A DNA stretch of 14,279 nt from Podochytrium sp. JEL0797 (GCA_027596195.1 JADGJG010000680.1:1-14279); one strand, 5' to 3'. Positions 1-10,596 are shown, counted from the first letter of the stretch. Numbers and translations: made by a program. The notes: generated by a model not told the origin, from the sequence alone.

Positions 1-20
1 GGGCGTCGCCTCGGGGTTAC

Positions 21-166
21 GGGGGGGGTTGGGGGGGGGGGGTGGGGGGTGCCGGTGTGGGGGGGGGGGGCGGGGGTGGTTGGGTTTGGGGGGGGGTTTT
101 GGGGGGGGGGGGGGGGGGGTGTCCGGGGGGGGGGTTGGGGGGGGGTGGGTGGTACGTGTCGAGCGA
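21..166. repeat. G-rich low-complexity tract
   Basis: The plus strand is almost pure G with scattered T and C and contains many runs of six or more G, including one of about 19. It could form G-quadruplexes in principle. Short ORFs through it, such as a proline-rich minus-strand frame, are composition artefacts. Its position at the window edge makes a contig-end or sequencing artefact a serious alternative. Confidence 0.8.
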
Positions 167-458
167 GTCTCGACGCGTTAGAGAGGCTGGGGTACCAAAT
201 GATGTCATGTTGAGGCAATGTATTCTTTGTCAATGACTCAAAAAAACGATTGGCGGATCAGGTGGCGTTTTCATGGATTGTTCGGGAGATTGTTCCATGG
301 CAGCAAAAAAGGCTTCGAATTTTCCATTGTTTGGTGGGTTGATCAATCCGCTTTTGGTGTGAAAATAGTGTGCTATTCCACAATTCGCATAGTAAGAGGG
401 GAGGGGAAGGGGAAGGGGGTGGGGGCAGTCAGGGAGCAGCGCATTTTTTTTTTCGAAA
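167..458. other. Presumed promoter and 5' region of the ZRANB2-like gene
   Basis: No convincing gene is seen here. A plus-strand frame beginning at 218 runs through, but its residues do not resemble a conserved protein before the zinc finger. A good donor-like GTAAGA at 392 would be in phase with the exon at 577, so an upstream first exon cannot be excluded. A purine-rich stretch at about 391-430 is followed by a T-run at 444-453 just before the preferred start codon. Confidence 0.4.
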
Positions 459-464
459 ATGCGC
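439..464 (+). repeat. Perfect inverted repeat overlapping the likely start codon
   Basis: GCGCATTTT at 439-447 is matched by its exact reverse complement AAAATGCGC at 456-464, with an 8-base spacer. The proposed ATG of the ZRANB2-like gene (459-461) lies in the right arm. If transcribed, the leader could form a 9-base-pair hairpin that hides the start codon. A functional role is inference. Confidence 0.6.
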
Positions 465-1200
465 GATGCAGAGCCGCCTCGCCATCCCCGTTTCTCCGAG
501 AAGGTCCAGAAACCCTCCAACTCACTCCACCGAATTCAACGCCTCTAAACTTCTCAAATGATACACCTGTCATTAGGATTGGACTTGCCCTGGATGCTTC
601 AACATCAACTGGGCCAAGCGCGCGACCTGCAACCAATGCAACGCTCCCCGTGGTGGACCGGAACAGGAGAGAGAAGGACGTGCGGGTGGATTCAAGGAGA
701 GAGACGACGTCGTCGAGTACAAAAACACGCGGTATGAATCAGACGATGAGTACGACGACTTTGGGCGCAAACGCAAGAAGAAGAGCACCTCTCAATCTGC
801 CGGACACTCGAGCAAATCGGAGACCATTTCCAAGCCGGCGGTTGGGGAGGAGGATGACGACGATGGCGAGGATGATGGCAAATGGGATGTGTGGAATGAC
901 GTGCTGGGGGAGGATGCCGAGGAAGTGGGGAAGAAGAAGGTTGAATCTGGTGTGAGTGGAGGCAGATCCTTGGGAGGCAGAGATGTTGGTCGGCGCGATG
1001 ATAGGAGACGCGATGATTCGCGGGACGGTGACCGCAGAACTTACGGCTCGCGCGACCAGGAAAGAAGACGGGATGGCAGAGATGATTCGAGACGTGCGGA
1101 TTATCGTCACAATGATTATCGAGCTGGTGATAGGAAGGATGATTTTCGCAGAAGGGAGCGATCTCGCAGCCCAAGACGCGACCGTGACTATCGCCGTTAA
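459..1200 (+). CDS. ZRANB2: ZRANB2-like RanBP2-type zinc-finger protein with RS/RD tail (2 exons)
   Basis: Proposed exons are 459-503 and 577-1200, giving 222 residues. The frame opens straight into a RanBP2-type zinc finger (DWTCPGCFNINW at residues 16-27, zinc-binding C19, C22, C33, C36). Next comes a segment matching the ZRANB2 family (GGFKERDDVVEY, then ESDDEYDDFGRKRKKK), an acidic stretch, and an Arg/Asp/Ser-rich tail ending in RSRSPRRDRDYRR. Vertebrate ZRANB2 has two such fingers, binds GGU-containing single-stranded RNA and influences alternative splicing in the nucleus; this copy has one finger. The 3' splice site after CATTAG at 576 is forced by in-frame stops upstream. The start is uncertain: ATG 459 with a weak GTCCAG donor keeps the frame, but an upstream exon ending at 391 would too. 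The 3' end faces the next gene, with 27 bases between stop codons. Confidence 0.82.
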
Positions 1201-1226
1201 TTTTGAATAAGAGAATTGGAAGAATG

Positions 1227-1232
1227 TTTATT
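1227..1232 (-). terminator. AATAAA poly(A) signal overlapping the stop codon
   Basis: On the minus strand the stop TAA (1230-1228) is the middle of AATAAA, so the cleavage signal begins inside the last sense codon. Cleavage would fall inside the 3' end of the converging ZRANB2-like gene. Confidence 0.6.
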
Positions 1233-3525
1233 CAAATTTGGGCTCCCGAACTGCAGCGTATTGTTGATTTGCTCCAGGAACACGTGCATTTGCATACCAG
1301 AGCAATCCAATCACCACAAACAGGATCGAAACCCCGCTGACAACAGGGTGCTTGTTCAAGAATAGCTGTTTTGGAATAAGTCAATAACGAGTCAGAACCT
1401 CGAAATATGCATTGGCAGAAATACGCACCACCACAGGCCTCAACATGAGATATACCGCTCCATAGGCTCCAGTTCCATTCGCAGGTTTTCCCTTAAAAAA
1501 TCCAAAACAGCGTTAGCGCGAGTCCTCTGAAAAAAATAGCGTCCTTACCACCAGCTTTCCCGCCAGCATGTTCTCCAAATGGCTCAACACATTCCCCGCG
1601 TTCTCAAATTCCAGCAGCGATCCGTCCGCATTCACACTGTAAAACATATCGTCTTTCGTGTCCACAACCAAAACAGCCGGAAACTTGCTCGCTTCCACAT
1701 CCAGTCCAAACGCCTTTTTGACATACTCCTTCTTCTCCAACGCATCCATCCAAACAAACACCACATCTCGTTCAATCCCATCGCGATCCCCAGCCACAAG
1801 ACTCACATCATCATCCACACTCGTCCCCACCTCCGTCGCCTGGCCCTCCCACTTTTTCCCCGCATCCCGCAACACCTCAATCGCGCGCTTCTTGCTCACC
1901 TCATCGCTCCCCTTCACAAGCCCCAACACAACCACATTCTTCCCATTCATGATCCGCTTGCTGCTCGTCTCGTCGAGTTTCTGCAACACGGGTTTCGAAT
2001 GCTTCACGATCCAGTTCTTGAGATTCAGTTGCGTGCCGTCCGTGTTGAGTTCCAATGGGGCTTGGAACACGCGCGTGTCTTTGTGGGTGGATTCGCCTTG
2101 GCTCGCCAACAGGATGGGGAACTTTTGGGTCGCGGGGAGGGAGGGGAAGTAGGCGAGGGATGATTTTTCGGGGCAGACTTTGATTTCAATCACGTGAGAG
2201 ACGGAAGCGGCGACTTGGGCGAATCGTTCGACGGTTGCAATGGGTGTCGTGTCGGAATCGTAGAGGTAGAACATGGTGAGGCCTGTGTCGTTTTTGAGGA
2301 TTGTGGAGACTTCGTCGGCGCTGACGGCTTTGAAGACGGGCCTGAAATTGATTAAGGTTAGTCGATAGTGCCTCCCGACGGCCCGAAGTATCATTTGATT
2401 GCGCACATACCTCATATACTGCTGCGCAAAAGCCAACACATTCTCCTTATTCCGTAAACCCTTGAACTGTTCCGCCTTATCAGCTGAAACATGCGCAATT
2501 GTGGGGTACATGGTCACATCAAACTTGTTGCACAGCGCAGTGTCCGTCGTACAATCCACCTCCCCAACATTAATCACCCCCTTCAACTCGGTCGCAATCT
2601 CGATCCAAGTCGGCGCAAAGACCTTGCAATGTCCGCAATACGGAGAATAGAATTTGACGAACCACGCAGACTCTGCCAACAACGATTCGATATTCTTGGC
2701 ATTCATGGGCGTTGAAGTGCCGAGCGCGTTGGGTTCACTCCCGCTGCCCGTTTTGCTGTGGATTCCGGACTCGGCGATCGCTTTGGCCTGTTGCACGGCT
2801 TTGGCGCCGGCTCCGTGTGCGGAATCGAGGTATTTTTCGACCCAGGTTTCAATCAGGTCAATTTCGTCGTCGCCTTGGAATTCTTGGTGGAATTTTCCGT
2901 CTTTAAAGCTGTTGGTTGTATTCGGAAAAGGGGAAGGCGTCAGTCAGGTGTATGAAGTCGCGACCGGGAATAAGTTTACATTCGCAGCGTTGGATAGAAT
3001 ATGATCTCTGGAACAGCAGAAGTGCAAATATCTATTTGAAGCCGGATTGGGAGTTGTGAGTTTCAAGAAGGCGGCACAATACGATGCTCACCTTTCAACT
3101 GAGTGCATTCCACCTTGGCCATCTTGAAGTTTTTGGCTGCATATTCCTTCTCCTTCTTCTGCTGGAACTTGAGGAACTGCGGTGTGAGTCTGTTCAAATG
3201 AGTCAATCCCCAACGAATTCACCGGTTCGAATCAAATGAACGAAACAGCGACTCACTTCTGGCAATGGGGACACTTGACACTCCCAAAGAAGAGCAGCCA
3301 GTCTCCTCCCGCCGTGATGGTGGTATTGTTGGTGAATTGGTCGGCAGAGACGTGGTTGATGGATTTGTCTGCTTCGTCTGCTTTCGCCTTGACAAGCTCA
3401 GCTGCGAGGGTCAGGTTGGTGGCAGCCGATGATCCGGCTTCTATGGTAGTGGTGTTGGTATCGACGGGTGCGGCCGAGGCCACAAGGCCCATGATCAGCC
3501 CAAGAACAAGTGGGACCAGTCGCAT
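1228..3525 (-). CDS. Membrane-anchored protein disulfide isomerase, two thioredoxin domains (7 exons)
   Basis: Proposed exons (minus order) are 3525-3257, 3189-3092, 3031-2980, 2908-2411, 2341-1549, 1491-1429 and 1365-1228, giving 636 residues. An N-terminal signal peptide (about 1-19) is followed by a thioredoxin domain with the redox pair CPHC at 85-88 and cis-proline motif YPT at 135-137. A second thioredoxin domain has CGHC at 231-234 (context YSPYCGHCK) and MYPT further on. A long redox-inactive region follows, then one transmembrane helix at about 598-616 and a 20-residue tail ending in REPKFE. This suits a type I ER protein that forms or rearranges disulfides, comparable to fungal Eps1 or animal TMX proteins; the exact subfamily is not settled. 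NTT, NLT, NNT and NGT sequons support a lumenal body. All introns are GT-AG and 57-71 bases, and every join keeps the frame. It shares a divergent promoter with the thioesterase gene. Confidence 0.87.
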
Positions 3526-4785
<1,260 letters not shown>

Positions 4786-4888
4786 CTCGCGTTCGAAAAC
4801 AAAAATCATGAACTGTATTTTGGTTCGGGCATTTTGCTTTGTGTCGGAATGTGTGTTGTTTGGTTTTTGTTCAAGGGAAGAGGGAGGA

Positions 4889-4894
4889 AATAAA
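4889..4894 (+). terminator. AATAAA poly(A) signal for the thioesterase gene
   Basis: A canonical AATAAA lies about 100 bases after the TGA at 4785. The rest of 4786-5039 shows no gene and presumably holds this 3' UTR and the promoter of the next gene. Confidence 0.55.
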
Positions 4895-5039
4895 CCTGTT
4901 TCAGTAGTCAGCTATTACCCCCATGTATTCCGGAGTCGAAATTGAAGAATTGTGTTTCGGATCGTGCGGGCGGGAAAAGAATTTTTGCATCTCCACAATC
5001 CAATTTGGCGATCGCCACAGCAACAACCAACAGCCACAA

Positions 5040-7124
5040 ATGACGGACGCACTGCCACCTCCGACTACAGATACCGCTGTTCTCTATGATGATTCGCCAG
5101 ATGGTAAACCCCGCATTGGAGAGAATGCAACTTCTGACGCAGTGATTCAGGCGATCGACCAAACAGCTGGGAAAACGGAGATGATGCGTACGACTTCTAC
5201 GAGAGCGACGACGACGATGACGAGTTTGAAGTCATGAGCCCGATCGCTTTTGCGTTTGTGGCTGGGACATTGGCAGATCCGGCAAATTGCTTCCACACGA
5301 GCGGTTTCAGAAAGATGGACAACATTGCTCTTGCTTTCATGACGTAAGAACTGTTGAGGAGGGGTTGTATTCTTTGGGATGGGATGTTGTACTGATTCAT
5401 ACTTTAGGACGTTCAAATTGAACGAGGAGAGGAAGCGCAAGGATTTTGACCTTCTGAAACTCGTCGTCATGTCGAATGCACTTCGAACCGTATATCAGCA
5501 CATTCAGCCAAGTATGGATGAACTCAGTGTGCCTGAGATAGACGTCAATTCGGAGGAGCTGGTGGAATCAATTCCGGGCGTCACTGAGAATATATTCCGA
5601 GTGTCTTTGCCGAAATCCGAAACGGATTCTGAGGTGGATGCGGAACCTGTTGCAGTAGAATGCTCCGCTTGCAACTGCGACTCGGAGCCAGCTCTTCTTC
5701 CTCCTTTGGCAGCGACACCCAAGATCAAAATGCGGTTGCGGTCAAAATCTCTACATTCACTGCGTACGCTGCCAATTTCCAATTCTTCAACAAAAGTCGA
5801 AGAGCGCGGGTATTCATCTGATTCTGACGCTTCCCCAATGATCAAACACCCTGGCAAAAAGTTGGCCAAAATTCCGCAGCACAGCCAACCACTCCACCAA
5901 GCACTTGCGGATATTCCAACAATGCCAGAAATCATTGTATCTCCATCAAGCGAAGCTCCTCTCGTTATCCCGGTTCGCACGTCATCCACAACCGCGGGAA
6001 ACCTGACCCCGTCTTCGATTCGCTCGTACCTCTCGTTGACCTCTTCAGAAAAGAGTCCTACACCTACTCTGGAAAGAACCAACTCCTTACACTCTTTATC
6101 CGCACTGCAAGACGCGACCCTCAACAAGATTTCTGCCATGCCGCTCTCGCCACCACCACTCGAACCGGAATCAATGCTCGGCAGCGTCAAGAGAAAGCTG
6201 AGCTACATGATTCCCTCCATGTCTTCCATCCGTTCGGCAACCACAAAGAAACCCGTCGAGGCCCCAAACAACTTGGCCAACGCGAAATCTCCCACCTCGC
6301 CCGCGCCCGCCCCCGCTACGTCACTCTTCAGCTTCCCCGTCAACGCATTGAAACTCAGACGATCGTCCGCTGAAGCCTCCAAACCTCCCGTCCCACCCAA
6401 ACCCACTTCCAACTTTGTCGGATACTCTCGAACATCGACCCCACCCCTCCCCCCACGACCCCCACGAAGCGAACCCACCTCAACCACCCACGTAGTCACC
6501 ACCGTCGAACTCCCCATCTTCACGTTCGAACCAACCACCCCGACTGTTGAAACTGAAATCCCAACCATGCACGAGATGAAACGCAAGTCCACTGAACACA
6601 ACAAGAAACGCAAGTCCTCCCGCCTCTCGACCATCTCTTCGTCTGTCGTTGTGTCTGAAGACGCTTCCGCCGTTCCGAGCATGCCGAAATCGGGTGGTGC
6701 AGGGCTACGGAGCAGGAAATCGGGCAACACAAAGTCGTCGGTGGTGGTGGAGGTGAATGGGGTGCAGATTCTGCAGAGGAGCGATTCGTTGAATTTCAAG
6801 CATGAAGTGGAGGAAGGGAGGGAGGAGGTGGTTGTGAAGCAGGATGCGGTGCCGAGGATTCCGACGCGGAAGGCGTCACGGCCGGATGTTCAGCTCTCGA
6901 CTAACGGGTTGAGGACGAGTGGAACTGGACGGATATTGTCTCCGGATTCACTCGTGCTGCCTCCTCGGAGGGAATCGATTCTGCGTGCTAAGGGGGCTGC
7001 GGCGGGGAAGTATGCGCCGATTATTGTTGTACCTGTTGCTGCTGTTATTCCTCGTCGCAGCACGAGCAGGTTCATGAGGAATGATGTTGGGGAATTTGAA
7101 TTTGATGACCGGAGAGAAGAATAA
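5040..7124 (+). CDS. Unrecognised 657-residue Ser/Pro-rich disordered protein (3 exons)
   Basis: Proposed exons are 5040-5103, 5151-5343 and 5408-7124; introns of 47 and 64 bases (GTAAAC..TTCAG and GTAAGA..TTTAG) are the joins that keep the frame. I do not recognise a family. Residues about 38-49 form an acidic YESDDDDDEFEV run. Residues about 50-120 look like the only foldable part, including a helical DLLKLVVMSNALRTVYQHI. The remainder is low complexity, rich in Ser, Thr and Pro. It contains SH3-ligand-like prolines (PPVPPKP and PPLPPRPP) and at least ten basophilic kinase or 14-3-3-like sites (RTNSLHS, RKLSY, LRRSSAE, RKSTEH, RKASR, RRESIL). A regulatory or scaffolding protein near the cortex or signalling machinery is a guess. 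The long exon is well supported by 1.7 kb of open frame with consistent codon use. Confidence 0.75.
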
Positions 7125-7125
7125 A
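7120..7125 (+). terminator. AATAAA poly(A) signal overlapping the stop codon
   Basis: The last codons GAA GAA TAA followed by A make AATAAA across the stop (TAA 7122-7124). The 118 bases to the next ATG hold the 3' end and the PUS3 promoter. Confidence 0.6.
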
Positions 7126-7242
7126 AGTTCACACTCTGTTTTGTTATAAATTCAAAATACTACACATAGTTTCCAGCTGTTAAACAATGGTTGAACAATC
7201 GTAGGGAGGAGGCGATTTCTTTTTTGATTTTTCACTTCGCGA

Positions 7243-8918
7243 ATGCCCGCCGACACGCCCAACTACACGGACTGGCCCAAGGAGGACCTCATCGCGCGAA
7301 TCCAGTCACTTGAAGAAGCGGCGCGGAAGGTACCGGATCCGTCCCCGGCTGTTCCCGCAGAGGGGTCTGCCAAACCCAACCGCAAAGGCAAGAAGGAGAA
7401 GGCCATGCGAGCGTTTGATTTCACGAAGTATTCGTGCCGCACCGTGGCTTTCAAGGTTGCGTATTTGGGTGAGTGGAAGTGGTTTAGTGCGTTCGATACT
7501 TCCCTCACACAACAAACACAGGATGGCAGTACCACGGCCTCGCGTCGCAGGAGGGCGGCTCGAACGTGGCCACGGTTGAGGGTGAGCTGTTCAAGGCCCT
7601 GCATACGGCAAGGCTGATTCCGGATCCCAGCGGAAAGGGCTGTGCGTGGACGCGTTGCGGAAGGTATTCCTGAACTACTCTTCATTTGTGTCCTGATTCA
7701 AGTCTCAGAACCGACAAGGGCGTCTCCTCGTTTGGCCAAGTCGTTTCGTGCATTATAAGGAGCAATCTTCCCATCGGAGCCAAGGGGACTTGCGCATGGC
7801 CAAAGGACCAAGACGAATCCTCGCACAAGCGGAAACGCCAAAACGACGACGATGAAGAGCAACCCGAAGAAGTAGTCACAGACACTGCCATGGTGGGCGT
7901 CGAGCAAGATTCGATCGAATACACGCCAATCCCAGACGACTTTGACGAAATCCCCTTCATTTCGCGGCTCAACCACATTCTCCCGCCCGACATCCGCATC
8001 CTCGCCTGGTCCCCCGTCCATCCCGAATTCAACTCGAGATTCGATTGCACATATCGCCGCTACCGGTACTTTTTCCCCTCCGAAGGCCTCGACCTTGCGA
8101 AAATGCAACAAGCCGCCAAAACCTTTATTGGCGCACGCGACTACCGCTTCTTTTGCAAAGTGGATCCGTCCAAAAACGTCAAATCCTACGTCCGCACCGT
8201 CCTCGATGCAAGCGTGGAGCCCCTCCTCTCTCCCGGATCCACCACGCCAACTTACACCAACTTTTCACCCAACGTGGCCAACTCGTCTCACCCCGTGACC
8301 CCCGACGGGTTCCTCGTGTTTGAAGTCAAGGGCCACGCGTTCCTATGGCACCAAGTGCGCTGCATGACGGCCATCCTGCACCTCATTGGACGCGGGTTGG
8401 AACCCGTGAGTCTGATTGAAGACATGACGGATCTCAGCAAACACCCCGAGAAGGCGGGTCGACCCATTTACGGGATGGCGCACGAAGTCCCGCTGGTGCT
8501 TGTTGAATGCGGGTTCAAGGACGGTACGTTTGACTGGCGGGTTGATTCGGACCCCGCGCAAGCTGCTTCTGCGGCTGTCTCGACGGCGTTCCGGTCGACC
8601 GATGGGTATGCGCAGCTTGTGACGAGTTTGTGGGAGCAGTGGCGCGAACATGCGATTAAGGCGACGCAGGTGCAGGCGTTGTTGCAGACGATTTCGGCGG
8701 ATTCGTTTGATGCGAGGGATTCGGGTGTTGGGTTCAGGGACGTGTTTTCAGAGTATGCGCAGGGCATGGTGTTGGGAAATGCGTCCATGGAGTCGGGTGG
8801 GTTTGGGGGAAAGAGCAACAAGGCTTATATTCCGATTTTGGAGAGGAAACGGTGCGATTCGATTGAAGAGAGGACTGTGAAGTATAATGCTTCCAAGAAG
8901 GGGAAGGGGAAGCAATAA
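7243..8918 (+). CDS. PUS3: tRNA pseudouridine(38/39) synthase Pus3/Deg1 (3 exons)
   Basis: Proposed exons are 7243-7468, 7522-7663 and 7709-8918, giving 525 residues. Introns are GTGAGT..CACAG (53 bases) and GTATTC..CTCAG (45 bases). The joins restore the TruA-family signatures: RAFDFTKY, VAYLGWQYHG, then TRCGRTDKGVSSFGQV with catalytic Asp125, YRYFFP, ARDYRFFCKVDPSKN, and GHAFLWHQVRCM. The C-terminal YIPILERKRCDSIEER is characteristic of Pus3/Deg1 rather than Pus1. The enzyme converts U38 and U39 in the tRNA anticodon stem to pseudouridine and acts in nucleus and cytosol. An N-terminal coiled segment (LIARIQSLEEAAR) and a Lys-rich run precede the domain, as is usual in eukaryotic forms. An acidic insertion (DDDEEQPEE) interrupts the catalytic domain after the active site. 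The stop lies only 105 bases before the next start codon. Confidence 0.95.
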
Positions 8919-8919
8919 A
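8914..8919 (+). terminator. AATAAA poly(A) signal overlapping the stop codon
   Basis: The final codons CAA TAA followed by A form AATAAA, so the PUS3 stop (8916-8918) is embedded in the signal. The next gene starts 105 bases downstream, leaving little room for a separate 3' UTR and promoter. Confidence 0.55.
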
Positions 8920-9023
8920 TGGTGCATACAATCGCGTCAGATGACTCATTCCATCAAATGACTCAAACGCGAAAACAAAAACGGCCCGCCCATCGTTCCG
9001 ACACTCCAAGAACCTTCCAAAAA

Positions 9024-9293
9024 ATGCCCGCATTCCCTAAAACCCCAAAGGAGATTATTCCGACCTTGCTCTTCACCGCTGGTGTCCTCGGTTTCGGACT
9101 CTACGTCACTCGAAAGGAGGAGGTGGAAGACAGAGCGTCGCTCAGAAACGATCCCACCGACTGGAAGAAGCAGCTCAACCAGCCAGCCTCCGCCGAACCC
9201 AACGTGACGAACGTGTACTATCGCGATGTGATTGGTCAAGGAATTCCAGGCAAAGAATACAACCCGAACATGGAGCCCATGAAGAAAGCTTAA
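9024..9293 (+). CDS. Small 89-residue single-pass membrane protein, function unknown
   Basis: Single exon. ATG 9024 sits in a favourable AAAAATG context. The frame is also open back to 8919, but that ATG abuts the PUS3 stop, so it is not preferred. The N-terminus (MPAFPKTPKEIIP) is short and basic. One hydrophobic helix follows at about residues 11-28 (TLLFTAGVLGFGLYV), then a charged tail (TRKEEVEDRASLRNDPTDWKKQL) and a Tyr/Asn/Pro-rich end. A short N-terminus, one helix and a polar tail is typical of small mitochondrial inner-membrane or respiratory-assembly proteins, but I cannot assign a family. It is followed by its own AATAAA and converges with the MAPEG gene. Confidence 0.7.
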   Translation: MPAFPKTPKEIIPTLLFTAGVLGFGLYVTRKEEVEDRASLRNDPTDWKKQLNQPASAEPNVTNVYYRDVIGQGIPGKEYNPNMEPMKKA

Positions 9294-9316
9294 TCCTTTT
9301 CTTTCCTTGATGTGTA

Positions 9317-9322
9317 AATAAA
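9317..9322 (+). terminator. AATAAA poly(A) signal for the small membrane protein gene
   Basis: AATAAA lies 24 bases after the TAA at 9293 and 17 bases before the oppositely oriented signal of the MAPEG gene. Confidence 0.6.
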
Positions 9323-9338
9323 CTGAATGAATTGGATG

Positions 9339-9344
9339 TTTATT
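9339..9344 (-). terminator. AATAAA poly(A) signal for the MAPEG gene
   Basis: On the minus strand AATAAA lies 11 bases after the TGA at 9356. The two converging transcripts probably overlap at their 3' ends. Confidence 0.6.
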
Positions 9345-9355
9345 CGCTTGAATAA

Positions 9356-9990
9356 TCACGCCGAACTGGACAGCAAGAGTCCGGCGACACCGTTCAGGGA
9401 GACACAGAGAATCACGATCACGGAGAGAACCCAAACATGGCCACGGTAAGGTTGCATTTCGTTTGCGTAAAAGTAAGTGTGCGAGACTCTAGAAAAGATT
9501 GTTAGAGGAATCATGAGAAAGGGGGTGAATTAGGAAAATGAACCTGCAAGCGGTATACAAGCCCACCAACACCACATGCAAAAAAGGGCTCCAACACGAT
9601 ACCAAACTCGTCCACGCGACAATCAATCCAATCGGAATGTTTTCCACGTCGTTCATGACGATGCGTTGCCAGCGAATGTCGGCGAGTTTGGCCTTGGCGA
9701 GTTTCTCGTCGGGTTGCGCGGTTGTGGGGGCGATGCCAAAGGATTGGGTGACTCCGCCGGCGTTGAGCTGTTTGGCGAGATGGGCGAGTTTGATGCCGTC
9801 CTGGTTTGGGATGGGAAGGGAGTGTGAGGAGGTGTGTGGGGAGGGGAAAAGGAAGAAAGGGAACCTCAGGGGGGCGGGATCCGCCGCGGAATCGGGCTCC
9901 GCCTTGGATCATGATGGTGATGTAGAACTTGACGAGCAAGACAAAGGTCGCGAGGGCGGTGGCAGTGTGGGCAACAGGAGAAATCGACAT
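9356..9990 (-). CDS. MAPEG-family membrane protein (microsomal GST/PGES-like, 3 exons)
   Basis: Proposed exons are 9990-9865, 9800-9544 and 9488-9356, giving 171 residues, slightly longer than the usual roughly 150. The first helix (TATALATFVLLVKFYITIMIQG) leads to GARFRGG. A polar loop is followed by the family signature RWQRIVMNDVENIP at 85-98. Further hydrophobic helices follow, with CRVSHTYFY and a QPYRG motif before the last helix, as in microsomal glutathione transferases and prostaglandin E synthase-1. These form trimers in ER or outer mitochondrial membranes and use glutathione for conjugation, isomerisation or peroxide reduction. The substrate here cannot be told. Both donors are weak (GTTCCC and GTTCAT), but acceptors ACCAG and TTCTAG, a CTCTAAC branch motif and frame continuity support the joins. 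Confidence 0.85.
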
Positions 9991-10134
9991 TTGAGGGATG
10001 GTTTGTGGTGGGTTTTTTGGCGATTGTTTTGTGCTTGTTTTGCGGGTTTCCTTTTCTCCTTCGTTCCATTTGAAATGCATTTGATTTGATAGACGAGGAG
10101 GGCTGACAAACGCAATTTTGATTGTAACTCGTGT

Positions 10135-10596
10135 TCATGGAAAGTTTGTGTCGTGTTTGATCAACATACCCTCCAGCGACCCCCACAAGAGAACTGCTGC
10201 CGCTCGCGCTCCGAATATGTCCTGCGCCTTTACTAGAACACGTCTTGCAAAGTTCTGAATCAGCTTCGCGGAGACGAACGCGTGCTGCTCGCGATGTCGG
10301 CGGAGGAGCTGTGTGAGTGAGAGATGCTCGTGAATGTATTGAGCTTTGCGAAGAGGACAGAGTTGACGCGTCTCTGTCACGAGTGCCTCGTGTGGGTTGC
10401 CTCGTGGGAGGGGGATCGATGTTTTTTCGTGCATCTGCTTTTGTTCTTCTGCTTTCTCCTTCTTTCTCACTCTTCTTTTCCCATGCATGCGTTCACTGTC
10501 GAGCGTGAAGAAAACACCCGACACTTCGTCCCGAGTCCTCGGGGTTTTTTGCCCAACCCAAGGCGAAAACTTTTTTTTTGCTTTTTTCAAAATCAC
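10135..10596 (-). CDS. Doubtful ORF, 153 codons, no recognised family
   Basis: An open minus-strand frame with internal ATG choices (for example a frame starting MHGKRRVRKKEK or MHEKTSIPLPRG). The second half looks helical (LTQLLRRHREQHAFVSAKLIQNFARRVLVKAQDIF). A good donor GTATGT occurs near the end (inside GSLEGML), so the true protein, if any, may splice onward towards 10115 and run towards the MAPEG promoter. No family resemblance is visible. The upstream part is Lys-rich and reads like untranslated sequence. The rest of 9991-10600 shows no other gene. The locus may equally be a 5' UTR or promoter shared with the snoRNA host gene. Confidence 0.3.
   Translation of the reverse strand: MILKKAKKKFSPWVGQKTPRTRDEVSGVFFTLDSERMHGKRRVRKKEKAEEQKQMHEKTSIPLPRGNPHEALVTETRQLCPLRKAQYIHEHLSLTQLLRRHREQHAFVSAKLIQNFARRVLVKAQDIFGARAAAVLLWGSLEGMLIKHDTNFP

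Noticed and set aside
17..236. Proline-rich and glycine-rich ORFs at the left edge
   Set aside because: They are read from a near-homopolymeric G tract on its two strands; the residues follow from composition only.
1579..2163. Plus-strand ORFs of 194 and 164 codons
   Set aside because: They are antisense to the well-supported PDI-like coding exon and contain no recognisable domain.
3205..3240. GGTTCGAATC resembling a tRNA T-arm
   Set aside because: It lies within an intron of the PDI-like gene, and no acceptor stem, D-arm or anticodon arm can be built around it on either strand.
5504..6799. Two long minus-strand ORFs of 228 and 198 codons
   Set aside because: They are antisense shadows of the 657-residue gene, whose sense frame has coherent introns and motifs and runs much longer.
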